Below, piece by piece: positions 35,601 to 50,600 of a DNA stretch of 64,000 bases. The notes below the pieces were generated by a model that was given only the letters and a program-made list of their open reading frames with translations, ran no database searches and was not told the DNA's origin. The DNA comes from Symsagittifera roscoffensis (lineage: Eukaryota > Xenacoelomorpha > Acoela > Convolutidae), in assembly GCF_963678635.1 (NCBI RefSeq), contig NC_087066.1:64486282-64550281 (forward strand), given 5' to 3'. Numbering within the stretch: position 1 is the first letter of the stretch; the number at the start of each line of letters is the position of its first letter. Both the position numbers and the translations under genes were made by a program.

Positions 35601-38600
35601 GGAAAATCCAGCTCCACCTGTTTCCAGCTAAATTTTGTAGCGCATGTTGAACAATTGAAGCAAAAAAGCAACCAGTTACAACTTCGAAAACGACAGAAAC
35701 CCAACTGTGAAAGCACTCAACTTATCGTCAAAGTTTCTAAGTACAGAAATTGTTCTTTAATCGATAAAAAGATCTGCAACTCCTCACTTGCTCACAGCTA
35801 AATCAGTAGAATAGACTGATTATACTTCAAAAACTTCTGTTTCCAGGAAACAATAGCTTCTGTTTGAATCCTAAAATAGCTCCATAATTTTTATCAAACG
35901 ATCTAGAGCTAGTCCAGGTTTGTCGGTAGTAAAACTAATCCTGTTTTTATCCGGCCATTAAGTTTCTAATCCTGTCTAGCCTGAAACATTAAAAGGACAA
36001 CGGTGTGATTGGATTTCTGTGCAGTTACCTCATTGCAATCAACGAAGCTTCGCACAGTGTCATCCTCCACCTCCTGATGATTTGCCCCCTCTCTGTCTCC
36101 CTTGGATTGGGTAGAGGAACCCTGGCTGCGATTAGAGGAGGAACAGTCAGTGAGGTTGTCCAGTGAAGCAGCACCAGAGGAGGAGTGGAAGAATGTGCCA
36201 TCTGCCACCACTACAGATCCAGAGCCACCGCTGGAACCACCCACTGGCCCCACTTTGCTCAGGCAATTAGAGTTATCCCCTCCTCCCTGATGACTGCCGT
36301 GAACTAGTCCTGAAAGAAACAAAATAAATACAATTTTAGGCATGAAAGAAGCAGACTAACGAAGCGGTATTAAATTCAGACTTTCTAAATCACAGATGAA
36401 AAACTGAAACAGAAAAGCTGCTATTTCAGTCAATACATAGAAAAATTTAAGATTTTTTATGTAATGAAGTAATATAAATTTTCAATCTTCGCACAGAAAA
36501 TATGCAACTTACGATTCAACAATTTTGGACCAAAACTGACCGTGAGAAATGTTCGGTGCCGACCCTTTATGTCCAGTGCTTCCAGTAGCGCTTCGCATAT
36601 CACTTCCCTTTTCCGAACCCCCGCAAGACGAATCGGGTCTCCTAGTTGCACAGGCCAAAATGTCAACGTCCCCTAAATCTTGTGTCAAGTGGGGATCCCC
36701 CTTGAATCCTTGGCTGCTGTGTAGTTGGGGGTGCGACGATTGAGATGTCTTCTTGTGTGACGTAATGCTCGGGGAGGAGTCACTGTAACGCAATTTAGTA
36801 GCCAAAAAACTGAATGAGAATTTTTTTTCGCGAACTGGTTAATTACATCAAATTACATACTGAAATTAGAAAAGCATCCGAAAAAGTAAGCAAAAAGATT
36901 TCCAGAAGAAATTTTACAAATTTGGTTTTCGGTAATTAATCAATTTTGTTTAATCTAAAAAAATTATCGATATCCCAAGCTATTCTAGTTCTGTCAAATT
37001 CAACTATTATTATGCACTTCTGCGTAAAAATTTTGCATAAGATGGCGAAATAATTTAATAGAAAAAACCGCAGCAAGCTTTGAGGCGTTTGTGATGTGAT
37101 GTCTGTTTGCCGTGCAGCAATCAAGTGCCAAAAACAAACAGACACTGGTGAGACTTACCACTAGATGGTAAAAAAAGTATAGCCACTCCGATGCAACAGT
37201 TTTGTGTTCATTGCAGATAAAACGATCCCGTCCTCTTAAAATGGATGTAAAATACTCAGAATAAATATTGCTGTACTTTAAACGGTCAAGGATTTAAGAG
37301 AGTACTTTTCAAAACTATTTTGAATATTTTCTGGTAGATTATGTTCGCATAGTAGTGGAATGAGCTCAGTAGTAATGTTAGGATTGGACGTCTTGGTTGT
37401 TTAGTAAACTCAAACACTATCTTAAACATTCCCCCTTTTCCGAGTTCTGCAAGCTCTACAAGATTTCCTATTCGATCATGAATTTAGCTACCACGTGATT
37501 ATTTGACCTGGTTTTGCAAAAACGAGACAAAACGGGGGGGGGGGGGGTGTGTTGGTTCAGCAAGCAAATGTAAGTTTGCAATCTACTCTTTTCGCTGTTT
37601 TGAACAGTCACGTCTGAGGCATTTCTTAAAGCATGTAGTTTCACTTCAGATACAAACGAATTATGGAAAACCGTTTACAAAAAACTTGCACCTATCATAC
37701 TGAAGGAATGTTTTTCAATGTTTTTTAAGGAGACGCGGATTTATTATTGGATGACGTAAGACGAAGCATTTTTAACTGGTGATTTAGAAAAAGTTTTGTC
37801 CATGCCAAAGTTTTCCAAGTTTTACCTGGCATTTGATTTAGCAGGCGAGCTGATGCTATTCGTATTGTTGATGTTTTTGTTTGTTCCCTGCATTTGCGCA
37901 TTATGTAATGGACCCCCTTGGCCAGTCACTAGAGGATTGCTCTGTCTTTTGTTTATGGCCGGGTGGGATCCCCCCGAACTATTGCTGGCCTTCCTGTCTG
38001 TAGCACTACCTCCTCCTCCTCCATTGGGGACACCTGCTTGACTGTTGCTGGAGCTAGCGAACTGGTTGTCAGATCCAGCAGCCGACAAAACAGCTCCATG
38101 GTGACCTGCAAAAAATTTAATTGTTTGAATCAAATAATAATTTGGAGGTCAATATCCTATTTCAAATAGGCTCTTAATGGTCTAATTATATACAGATAAG
38201 AAAAACAATATCATTTACTAGAAGAAAATATTCCTGAGCATCCCTTCACAGCTCAATAATCATACAAGAAAAGCCTCTGACTTAAGGTCAAGACTGATAG
38301 ACGATCCAACAAAAAATAATAGATCCATCATAATGTATTCTTTTAAAGCCTCACACGAATGGTATCCATCGTCGCTACAAGTTGCATACGCGTAAGATTC
38401 ATCTGAGAAGATGCTGCGAGCAAAACTATGTTCAATTGCATAACTAGTCAGTGAATTTAAAGTGCGACTGTTTCCACTGTCAAGGACGGGCGGAAACGAC
38501 TTGGCGAATATCAAATCGGATTGAGACTCTTGGAAAATAAGAGAGCGGTCCACGATTACATAAGTAGCTGCGTAGTCAATTGAAGAGCGTTTTCTCTGTC

Positions 38601-41600
38601 TCTTAGTCGATGTATAGCTAGGCCGAAAACTGTTGTCGGAATAATGCGACAAATTTGAAGCTACCGCTCCCATGTCAAAAATTAAAATAAATGACTCAAA
38701 TAGAAGAAAAATGGAAAAGAAAGTTCGCACTCGTTAAGACCGAACTGGTTTTTATCTAAGAACAATTTATCGTCCAAGGAAGTTCTTGTTTATCATTAAC
38801 AGTCCAAAAATTAGGCCAAATCAAAATAAGTTTGCAAAGCTACTTGAGGGCAGAATTATTATTTACAAATAGTACCACCCGACTTTGATCATATCATATC
38901 AAATGATCCAAATGATCCTTGACCGATATGACTGGCCTTTAGGTTTGCTATGCGACAATGCCAACAATTAATCAATTGAATTTAGCTGTCGCTGCAAACA
39001 TTCATGAGATACCGATCGATGAAAACATAACTTCATAATTGACGCTATATTTTATCTTAGAGACATGAAAATCAAATCACAATGAAACTTATCGGAATAG
39101 GAATTGAACTTAAACAGCATCAGGGAACTACTTAATGACGTCACATTAGGGGCTACTAGCCTTCGAATCCACTGTCGGTCTGACTCACAGTGGAGTCCCG
39201 CTTGCTGCTCTGCAGTTCCTCCGTGGAGAAGCCCCCCTCGGAGACATGGGTGACCTCAGAGCCGGGAGATACGAAGCCCTCCGAAGAAATGACCGACCTG
39301 TTGAGACCTGAAACATTTGAAAAAATTTTTAGAAAAAAACAACAGCGAATAAGAGAGAGCTCAGACGGCTTCAAGAAACAGAGAATGTCACGACTCTAGT
39401 TACAAAAAAAATCAATTAAATGAAAACAAAAATTTTCAGACGATTTTTCCGAGCATTTGAAAAATGACAAAAAAACAGTACAAAAAAACCTAGTTAGACA
39501 ACAGATATTTGGAGCTTTGATGAAATGTTTTAGTATTAGTTTTTTTTTACCAGTATAAGATACGAAATACCCGAAACCTTAGGTATAAATACATATGAAC
39601 AGAACAGAAAAAAATTGTTATAGAGAACAGGATTTTGGTCAGAGACAAAAGAGATTCGCATTACTTGCACTACAAATTTACATGCCAAAGTTGAAAAGAG
39701 CAAAACTATAAAATTAGAATAACGAGGAAGCCAACTAAAATGAATCGGAAGTCACAAAATTGAAAAAAGTGCCTCTTCACTTAAAAATGCATCAAAACGT
39801 TTACTTTTTTGTCAATGAAATGACGCAATATGAAGCTATTAAGCAAATAAAATCAACAACTAACCAAGATAAAACACAAATTGCGAATAGAACAGGTGTT
39901 TACGATGCAAAATGCAACAAGTATGCCTGTAGGCACGGGCGGATTTAGGGTTATCTCGAGGGTGAGCGGGAGCGGATTTTCTAAAATTGTTTGAAAATTT
40001 TGTCGACCTTTTTTTAGGTAGACAAAATTGATTTTCCGAGCGCTCCAAGAACACTTTAAAAGACCCTATTTAGCCGTTTTTGGACACTTTTTGGAAAATT
40101 TTTACCAAAAAATTTGGTTTTTTGGCATGCACTTCCCCCTCAAAATTAGTATATATTGGCCTTTAGAAAAAGTTTGAGGTCGGTTGGCCAAAAATGGATT
40201 TCTTAAAATGTGCCAAAGGGGAAACCCTTTGGGTCGGCATGGGATCGAATCCCGGAGGCCCCCCATAAATCCGCCTCTGCCTGTAGTTGATATGATAATA
40301 TATAAAATCTTCAAAAAAGGAAAAAATTATTATTGTTTTTTAATTTCCCATTTTCAATGAAAAATTTGAATTAGAAAATAACAGTTACAAAAAACAAGAA
40401 TTAAATGGTACTTTAATGAAGTGAAAAAAGAGTATGTTGTACTTTAATGAGCATAATAAAAAAAAGAGTATATTTGACTATTTGCGTCATTTAGTCTAAA
40501 AACAGAAAAATTCAGACGATTATTATTATTGTCAACAAAAAGATAACTTTTTGAAAGTTTTTTTTTAGAATAAGAATCACGGTTTAAATGGCTTCAATTT
40601 GAAACACACACACACACACATGACCATGTTCGAGTTTTTCTGAGGTAGTCAAAATTGGCTGGAAAAAATCCTACACCACAAGTACGTGAAGCGGTCGAAA
40701 CAAAAATTACTAAAATCCTATAAAATCCTATAGTAACGTACATAATTCCATAAATTTCAAAGAACTTTCCAAAAAAAGGGAACAATTTTCTGGTTTATTT
40801 ATACTGTAAGTTTCCATTCATTACTCGTTTATGCGAGAAAAATGAAAAAAAATAACATGGAACTCATATAAAAATTTTTGACCAAAAAATCAAAAACCTT
40901 TTATGAAAAATCGGAACAAAACTTAGTGAGCCTGTTATCATTAGTTGAAAATAACACGCTATAAAAATAGTTCGGATTTCAAAAACAAACTAAATTGAAA
41001 ACTAAGCCGCCAAAACTGAAACAAAAACGTTGTTTTTGAAAAACTCGACATTTTTGTTTTCAGTCAAAAACTTACTCTGTACATAATAGAGACCGTAAAA
41101 TCTAATTTGCAATGCCTACTAGATAGTATAACTGACAAATCAAACAGACAGTTGAAAAGGCGTAAAAGAACATGGAAACCGAAAAAGAGTTGATTGAAAA
41201 TTTTTGAACATTTAACTTTTGAGTTTCGATGAAAAAAAAACCATTGAAGCTATTTTTATCACATTGAAAAAATATACCGAGTTGGATTTGTTTGTTAACA
41301 CTTTTTTTGTAAAATTATTCCATTTAAAAAAAAACTAGGCCAACAGGCATTTTTTATTCCGCTTTTGAAACTAGAAAACATCCATGTTTTTGTGACCTTT
41401 TCACTTTTGCTGTTCGATAATTAAGTTTGCCTTCAGTTAACAAAGAAAACGAACTGAATTTTAAATAATCCTACCTCAAAACGCGAAAAATCAAATTTGA
41501 CCGTGAACAGTTTTTAATACTTTTTTCCTGAAAAAAAAAACAAACAAAAAAGTCATCAAGACCTATATAAGTGGAAATTACTTCGTTATTTCCCACTTAA

Positions 41601-44600
41601 ATAAAATTAGACAATTGAAACACAAACAGCAAAATCGAAAAAAAAATTAAAAGTTTTCATTTTGTGTCAACTTTTAAATTATACATGTAACGATTCATTG
41701 TCACCGTTATCTATTTGTAAATCTTATGCAAATGAGCATGTGACCTGTTGCAGTCACCTTTTCTTTTTGTTAACACTTTGTTACAAAATTTGTAAGAAAA
41801 GTTACTCACGGCAAAAAGAAAAATTAGTTCTTGTTTACAAGAAACTTGCTGTCGCAGGTGTAATAACTTGATCTTTAAGATCATAACACTGACCTGAAGC
41901 CGAAGATTGTGAAGTTATTGGCTGGATGTTCAAGTTCATGTATTTTGCATCAGGGTTCATTTGCAGCATGTTGTGATTACGGGGGTAGAAAATTTGCTCA
42001 TGAGCAGCTATCTGCTCATGAGTCGGCGGGGGCAGATCATCATTGAAGTCTGGCGAGTCGGTATCTGGACTCGGTTCTTGTTCTTGCTTTGAATCTTCCA
42101 ACATTGGAATACCTCCGAAACTTTCAACCGCACTTTTAGGATTCTTGGAGTTGGCATTTTTAAGTCTTGATGCTTCGGGTTCTAAGCCAGACTCTCCGTC
42201 GTTGAGACTTAAGAGATCCGGGTCAATGGCGTTACTAGGGTAACCAGATGGCAAGGCGGCATAAGGGTAGGATGTTGGGATTCTCGGGGGTAATATTGGG
42301 TGGTTATTCCGGCTAGCTCTTTCTAATGTATTCGACGGACCTGTAGAGCAAGGACTATGTCTGCTGTCTTTGCTTGATTTCATTATAGCAAACAGCTCTG
42401 AATAGACAACGGCGTCTTCACTTGACATATTTTGCTTCGGGTTACTGGGCGCCATTTTTTGCTCGCCCTTTAGACCTCTAGGCAGAAACGGAGACCCTGC
42501 GCCTTCGGCTGGAGCTGAAGTTTGAAGTGGACCAAGGTGAGGTGGAATTGTCATGCCGACTGAATTGCCTTCAGACCCTTTGCGACGATGATTTTGAGAG
42601 TGACCCTGGGATCTGTCCTGAAAATTGTGAGGATCATACATCATATTTGGAGGCGGTAATTGATCAGGGGAGAACGCTCTGTGATTGTCTGTACTAGTGT
42701 TGCTATGAGAATGGGCATGGGACGGTTGGTAACCCTGAAAGGTGTGAGCGATTCCTTGTTGCGAGTTTCCGCCACTACCTGGTACGACATTTATGCTACC
42801 ATATATGTTCTCTTGTTGGTAGTTGAATGATGACCTCTGACCTTCTGGGTACATTTGAGTACTGAGATGTGTTGATGAACCATCACTTGAAAGATTGGAG
42901 GGATACTGATGAAATGGTTGCTGTAGGTAACTCGGAGGAGGCAGGGGACTCGACATTCTATGAGGCCCTGGTGGGAGTGGCTTTCCACACGTGTGGCGAC
43001 TACAGGATCCGTTTGAGGACACGCTGAGCGGCGAATCACTTCTAGGACTGGGTTGAGGGTAGAACTGAGGTGGTACTGGACTTGTATATCTGGACCCTGG
43101 TGGACCTAAAGGTTGACCTACTTGGCTGCTTAGTGAGAGACTATGACCGTGCAAAGCACCCCCTACAGGGGTCAATGACCGGGTTCTTGAAGACCCTCCG
43201 GAGGATGTATGAGGAAACGGCATTCCAGTGTTGTTCCAGTGAGCCACTTGGTTCGCCATTAGCGGAGATTGTCGACTGTTGTGCCGACTAATCATCTGGT
43301 TCGAGGGGTCATTCGGGTTCATCTGGTTATTACCATTGTTTGTTTTGATAAACAGCATGTCTCCCACCATGTGAACGGATTCCTCCATTTGAACACAACT
43401 CGAAGGTCGAAACTGGTTCAAATCGGCTGAAAGTGCGTGTGCGTGGTGCTTTGGCGATGCATTGTGCAGTCTTCTTGAAGGACTAGGGGGTGTGTTTGTC
43501 TGATTGGGGTTGTATCCACTGCCTGCCTGTCCTGTCGTGTTTGAGGGGTAGAGGGATGAGTGTGCATTGGGGTTGTTGGGAACTCTCGTTGGTGACTCAG
43601 CTTGAGGCTGAAAACATTCAAATCTTTAAGCATAAAACTCATTTTTCTGGCTTTTTTTATTTCATAAAAAATGTCAAACTATTTGATTAGCAATGTAATA
43701 AAAATACTCTTTGATAATAATCTTTGAGCGCTCATAGTGAAAGAAGCAAAATTAATGTTTATCCTGTTTATGGGGTACAAGCGTACTGAAATAGAGTGGT
43801 ATTAAAGAAAGTTGAGCAGTATAACTGACCGAGCAGCAGGTGACGAAACGGAGAGCGTCTTTTTCCGAGATGAAATTGAGACCCCAGAGCCCACCTGAAA
43901 CCCAAATGTTTCAAATTAATAGACCGACGAAACTCTTAAACTATTTGAGGTCTAGGTTACGATTTTTTCATTCATGGTTGTCAGATTTGCAAGCGACTGC
44001 TATTGATTTGTTTTGAGTGGGCTAAAGTTAGGGTAAAATACCCAAGTGCCTTTTCAGGAGTATGTTCAGTTGACGTTGCCTTCAAGTTAGTCTGCTATCC
44101 CCACTAGTTATAAACATCAACTTTACGACCGGGCATCCAAGGGTTTTACAAGGTTTTTTATTACGGCCAAATAAGTGTATATTCAAAACTTCTTATCTGA
44201 TGAACGAGATGATCGAACGATTCATAGTAAAAATCGATGATTGGCGAAACGGTAGAAAAACCATTATAGCAGAGGGCGGAAAATAAGTTCAACTGACCTT
44301 TTGTCCGATCTGACCACTGGACAAAACAATTTGTAGTGCGGGTGATTTTGGTGCCTAAACAGAACAGATAACCATAACTACTCAATTTTTTAGCATGAAA
44401 AGTAAATTTGTTTCCTTTACTTTTTAAAAAATTCATAATAATAATTACCATTAAAAGCATTACCTTCAAGATATAAAGTATAAAATTAAAGCTTTTGAAA
44501 AGCAAAAATTTGAAGTTCTTGCATTAATTTTTCTGTCAAAACAAATTGAAAAATTAAAAATATTGTAAATTAACATTGTTGTTCCGACGACTTCACCAAG

Positions 44601-47600
44601 TAAAGCGGACGAACTATGGCATCTATCGCATGTTTTTTTTTTGCGTCTGATTATGACCAACTCGATGAAAAATTGTGGGGGTCAAATGTGATGATATATT
44701 AAAGCCTTTTCATCAGCAATTATTTGGATTCCAAATAAAAAATCGAACTTTATGCAATTTTTAGACCAAATTTTGTTTAGCGTTTAGGACTGTGTTTCTC
44801 TGGTTCTGCAGTTTTTTTCCCTGACTTCTTAATTTCATTTGGTAAATCACTGAGGTCGGAAAATTCTATTCTACTTGCCCAGTCGCCTTTTATTAATTAT
44901 TAATTACTATTAATTGTAATTCACCTTATAAATTGTTCACAGTCATCAAAGTGAAGATCCAAAAGAGTTGATAAAATAATCTAAATACTCAGCCCTGTTC
45001 AAATGGGCAAAAATGTATTTTAGGTCAAGTTCAACTTCATTAATCAAGTTATGATATTTCAAAGTAAAAATGCTGAGGTTAAACAGCTCAGCAATCCAAG
45101 AGAAATAAAAAATCAGACCATTTGGCTGAAAAAGTAATCGTGTGATTGATGGCATTAGCACCGAAGGTAGGCATTCTGCTTATAAATTTCGAACTGACTT
45201 AAAAAGGGTAGAAAAAGAGAAAAGAGTGAAAATGAAAAATGAAGCCTCTGTCTCTAAATGGATTTGTTTTATTTTTATCAATCTGCCCTCCAAGTAGGGT
45301 ATGTAACCATAGGTTAATAGCATGGGTGGGTATTACTTATGGCCACATTCAATTCTAATATATTATTAGCCATCATTTCTTCTGCATTTCCGCTTCTATG
45401 ACATAAAGTAATGCAATAAGAATTGAATGAAAAACTGCCATTTTTTTCAGAGTGGATTCAGATCACTATTTTACTCAGTCGCGATAAAATTAAATTGTGC
45501 ATTTTTGTAATGTCTTATGTTGCTAATGGCCGGTTGGGAATAAGAATATAGATGAGATTGGCAAGTCAAAGAAGCATTTATAATGAGATGAGCAGAGCTA
45601 GACACGGTTGTGCTGTTGAAAAATTATAACAAATTAAAAACCCTGGCTGGTCAAAAATTCTTTTCAGTTTATTGCTCCGACCGTTTCCCTGAAAGTGTCC
45701 GACATAAAATATGGATTAGCTAGAGTTTATTTTCGCCTAATTGTCACTATCTTAAAGAACGGTCGTAGAGTGTGGAATCACATTAACACATTAAAGTTCT
45801 ACTGGTCGTGATTCGAATTCCAAAACAAATTAAAAAAAAACTGTCTCAAGAGTGAAAAAAATTGGTCATAATTTTTCCGTTTTTCAGACTGATTTGCATC
45901 TAATGCACTTTGTAATGAGCGAGACAAATGATGCCTTTCTATCTAATTTTATTGTATTTTCAACATAAATTTAGCCTTAATTACCCAAATATGCAGAATA
46001 TTATCTAAATGAATCCACTCACAGCACTTAGAGAAAAAAACAGGAAGGAAAAATTTTAAAAATCAAAAAATGTGTTATTTTTTAAAAAATTTTCTGTGGT
46101 AGGAACATTCTGTGCTTTTTGAAGGCTACGATCACGGTGAAGATAAAAATGGTACCAAAAATATAAAAAGTGCAAGCCCTTGGAATCATTTTAATCATTT
46201 TAAACAAAAATGATTTTTGTTGAGTTTCATTTTTGTTGAGTTTTAAAACAAAAATCGTGGCACCAAAAGCCAATTTCAATTTAAGACAGAGCAAACAATT
46301 TTTTTTTGCCAAACTCAACAAAAATTGACGCTTACCGAACTAAAAGATGAAAACTTAAGTGTAGAGTTCTTTATCGTTCAAGGTTTCGAAAAATTATAAT
46401 TAGTTTTTCTTTTTTACATGTTCTTGTGCATTAAAGGTTCCTCTTTGCTTTGTTACATAATGACTGTCAGTGTGTTACGTCACTTATGACTAAGAGTAAC
46501 AGACTAGTTTTTATCAAAACAGAACTAGATTTTGTTGCGGCCTCAGGTGAAATAGAGATAAAAGGTAAACGGAAAACGAAAGAGTTGACAAGTGTCAGCT
46601 GTCACTCAAATGACGCAAGGTTAATCACTAGCTGCAACTCGTTATATTTCACATTCTAATTTTATTTGCAGTAATTATTTAAAAAAACTGAAACATTGAC
46701 CAAACATAAAACTCTTTTAGCCAATTTGGAGGATGCAAAAAGATAGGTACAAGCTGGGGCGGATTTTGGATTTTCTCAATGGGGGGGGGGGGGAGCAGAT
46801 TTCAAAAATTACAGTTTTCGGCGCTCCGCTCCCCGCAAAACTAGTATATAAGCTTGCCTAGAGAAAAACTTTGGGGTCGGTCAGCCAAAAATAAATGTCT
46901 TACAAAAAAACCAATGTGGGGACCATTTGGGTAGTCAGGAGGTCGAATCCCTAAAAATAAGCATCCACCAACCCCTTCCCCTAACACTTTAAATCCACTA
47001 CTGATTTCAAGCCTTGATAAGTTGCGTCCCTGAAACAGAGCAAATTATCACCCGGTTTCCGAAGATTTAAATTACACAAATTTTTTTCAAGGACACATCT
47101 TAACTTTTGCCTCGCCACATTTCTGATCTCCACGAGGATGCCCACAATGATTACTGCCTGCGAACACATTGCATCATTCAAATTTGACAAAAATGATGAG
47201 GAGTTGCCAACAATTTTATCATAATAACTGCAATCCAATTATTTTTGAATATTTCTAATCCTATTTTCAACTCAAAATGGGTGTGTTGTGTCGATTTGTT
47301 TCATAAAAACATAGCGATCATCAGAAAGTTGGAAAAGAGTCTATAAACGCAAGTAAACAGAAAAAATACTGGCTTGTTTTTGTTGGAAAATCTCAAATTA
47401 CGAATATTAAGGAAAAAAAATAGATTGCCATTTTCATTTCAAGAAAAATTATGTTAAACTCTGAAAAAAAAACTGGTTTGAAAAAAATTTGAAAAAAAAA
47501 ACTGGTTTGAAAAAAAATTGAAAAAAAAACTGGTTTGATAGGTAAATTTTTTATTTCGCTGGCGAATCTGAAAACCAATTTCCACTTTGGAAACTAGAAG

Positions 47601-50600
47601 TTGATCAAATTTTTTATGAGCTTTTTAATTTTGCCGTTCGATAGTGGAGTTTGCCTTCCTTTTGACAAAAAAAAGACTGATTTTAAAAAGAAATCAAAAA
47701 CTAAACCGCGAAAAGTAAATTTGAGCCTTAACAATTTTTAAGACCTTTCCTGGAAAAAATATTAAAAACATCATCACGAGTTATGAGAGTCTGAACTACG
47801 TTCATCGACTATTAGAAATTATGAAACAACAACTCAGCTTTTCTGGAGATAATTACATCGAAGTGATGGTTTTATTCGGCAAAATGACAATCAACTTCTT
47901 GTATGCTTTTTTGCATTATTTTTAAAATTTTCAGTATGAAATAACATTTGACTCAATCTGACATTTATTTGCGGTACCTATAAAACACCCCCGGATGCAA
48001 AAACTATAAAACACCCCGGATGCAAAGACTTTCAGTGGTTTGTTCGTTCCGGTCATTGAAAATGGGGAGAAACGTTGTCTTTGGGTGTATTTTTTTTAAA
48101 AACGCAAAATCAGGTACCAGAATCAATCATCGGAATAAGACGAGTGTTATATCATATACATTTATTACAGTCGTAATTCAAAAAACATTTGAATGGTTTC
48201 AAAAAAATGTCCCAGTGTTGAAAAAACGGTTTGACGTTTTTGAGTTTCAGTCTAACTTCGAGAAATAAAACCCTGCTTGAACTAATTTACTCGCTAAAAA
48301 TAAGACAGAAATTTTTTTTAGGTAGTAATTATTGAAAATTCTTTTATCGTTTTCTTAGAAGTAAACTAAACTTAAAAGAGTTTAAATATTTTTATGCGAA
48401 ACATCAGAAGAATTTTAAGAACAACTCTCCTGAAACATTTTTTGTTTGTTTTTCATTTTTGAAGACAAATGTTCTAAATTATGTTTAGTTCACTATAGTT
48501 TCAAGCGTTCGCATAGTTCTCATCACAATGTACACAAAAAACGGCACTAATTTGAAGGGAAAAAATCCGGCAATCAATGTTTGATAGTTCGATTTAAAAT
48601 AATGTTTATGATGCGGAGAATTCAATTCTGTCTTCCATTATGATTTTGATGGCCAAGCAAGTTTTGGGTTAATATTGGACGAGTTCGAGAAAAAGTATTG
48701 AAGAAAAATTGTAACAGCCGTGAACTGTATTTCTAAAAAAGTTTGAAATCTCATAAAAAACAAGTGTTTTTACGGCTATTTTTCAAAAAATTAATACTTT
48801 ATAGTTTATAAGGCCGGCTATTCGATTACTCTTGAAAATGTCCAATAATTCAATTTGCGACAACTTTCGCAAGACAGTCGCGATAGTTCAAATAAAAAAA
48901 AGTTTTTCGATTTTGTTTGAGAGAATTTAGAATACAGTTTCTAAAAAATAAGAAGGGAAAGGGAAGTTATGGCCAAAGAGCGATGTAATTTTTAATTGTT
49001 GTGACAATTTCAAATTTCACCTAAGCGCACGCTTGGATAAATTGGTTGGTTTTAGCCCAATGTTTGAGACCTCAAACACCAATACAATTTGGTAAACCAG
49101 ATTTTCAGGTCGCAATTCAAGGCGTTTTGAATGACTGAGAAGCGATATTAAGAATCTTAATAAGTAAAATCTTACTTGTAACTTCAAAACAAGCTGAACA
49201 AAATCAAATTTATCATAAACTCACTTGAACGGAAGTTGTGGTCAGATAGTATTACTAAAACTGTCATCTAAAGCAGAAGATTTTCAGAACTTTCGCATAA
49301 TTTAGATGCATGTTCTGTTATCAAAATTCACCCTGAGCTCACATAAATATGACAGGGTCCAGAAACAAAGACAATTTGATAAACCCACTGACAGTCCACA
49401 AATTCTAGAGTGATTTGCATTATGTTTTCTAAATCACTGTGGTTAAATTAGAGCTCTTTTGGAGAAAGTGCTTTCTCAAATACAAATTTTTCTACAAAAT
49501 ACGGACACGCAAGTTAATGCACTAAGAACCGAAACAATTCTAGGAACTCGATTATTATTTTACAGTCTTGTAAACTTTCTTTATTTAATTTCGTTTAAAT
49601 GTCTGTTCAACTTTCGTCAAAGAGTTTAGAACAAACTCGCTGATTTTTTCAATTTATCAAGGTACAAATTAAAAATTGATGTTCAAATAAATGTCGAATT
49701 GCAATTTGTGACATATTAATTATTATAACGGCGATATTAAGAACCTTGTAATCTGAGCATTTTCTTTTTGTGAGGAAACAAATTTTTAAGTTGTAATGGA
49801 ATGAATTTCAAATCAATCGTTACAAATTTTACCTTAAAAAATTTGTGCATGTGAACTTAATTACTTTAACAGATTATTTGAAGTGCAAATTCTGGTAATT
49901 TGGGAGAACGCAAGAGTTTTCATAACAAATTTTAGATTTTATTTGAGTGAAATTGATTTCAGTTTGTTCATCCGATTTTTGAAGAGAATGAGGAAAATTA
50001 TATATGCTTGAGGTGGTTATTTTTATTCAGACCAACTTCTGAGGAGGGCTATTGAGTGGGGACAGTGCCCAGAATCTGCGTGCTCCGGAGCGGGTGTACT
50101 ACATACTATTTTAAGCTCGCTTTGAGCCTCCGGAAACTTCTCGCAAATTTGTCTAGAGGAAAAACCATATCCCTAAATATTGTTCACTTTTTTAATGTCA
50201 TTTGTCGGAACAAAAATTTTGGTGATCTTTATATTAAATCAAGACTACGAAATAACAAGTCGTCAATTAAAATAAGTAGAAAAAAATTTCTGATCCAATC
50301 ATCAAGAAGCTAACAATCGGTGCTTTCATCGAATCAATTGCGACTTTTTATAAAACAGCCTTTACGAAGTTTTTTATATATCAATTATATCATGTCCTGA
50401 GTTCAATTCAAAACAAAATGTTAGATGCGATCAATTTTTCTAAAGTCAAGCAGATTTTAAAAATTGCCAATTAATTTGCGAATGTTTACAGCTATCTATA
50501 AAACGCGGGCGGTAATCCAATTCGCTCAGACCTCAATCCAAATTGAGTTTAGGCAATCTAGTTAGTTCAGCAATCAATTACTAAAAACGAAATAAATGAC

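Noticed and set aside
39190-39196. GTGAGT inside sif exon 6 as its donor
   Set aside because: It would leave phase 0, and exon 7 then runs into a stop after about 35 codons.
46981-47238. 85-residue minus-strand open frame in sif intron 2
   Set aside because: Fairly codon-like, but no homology and the WH1 exons 2 and 3 join without it. It may be a transposon relic.
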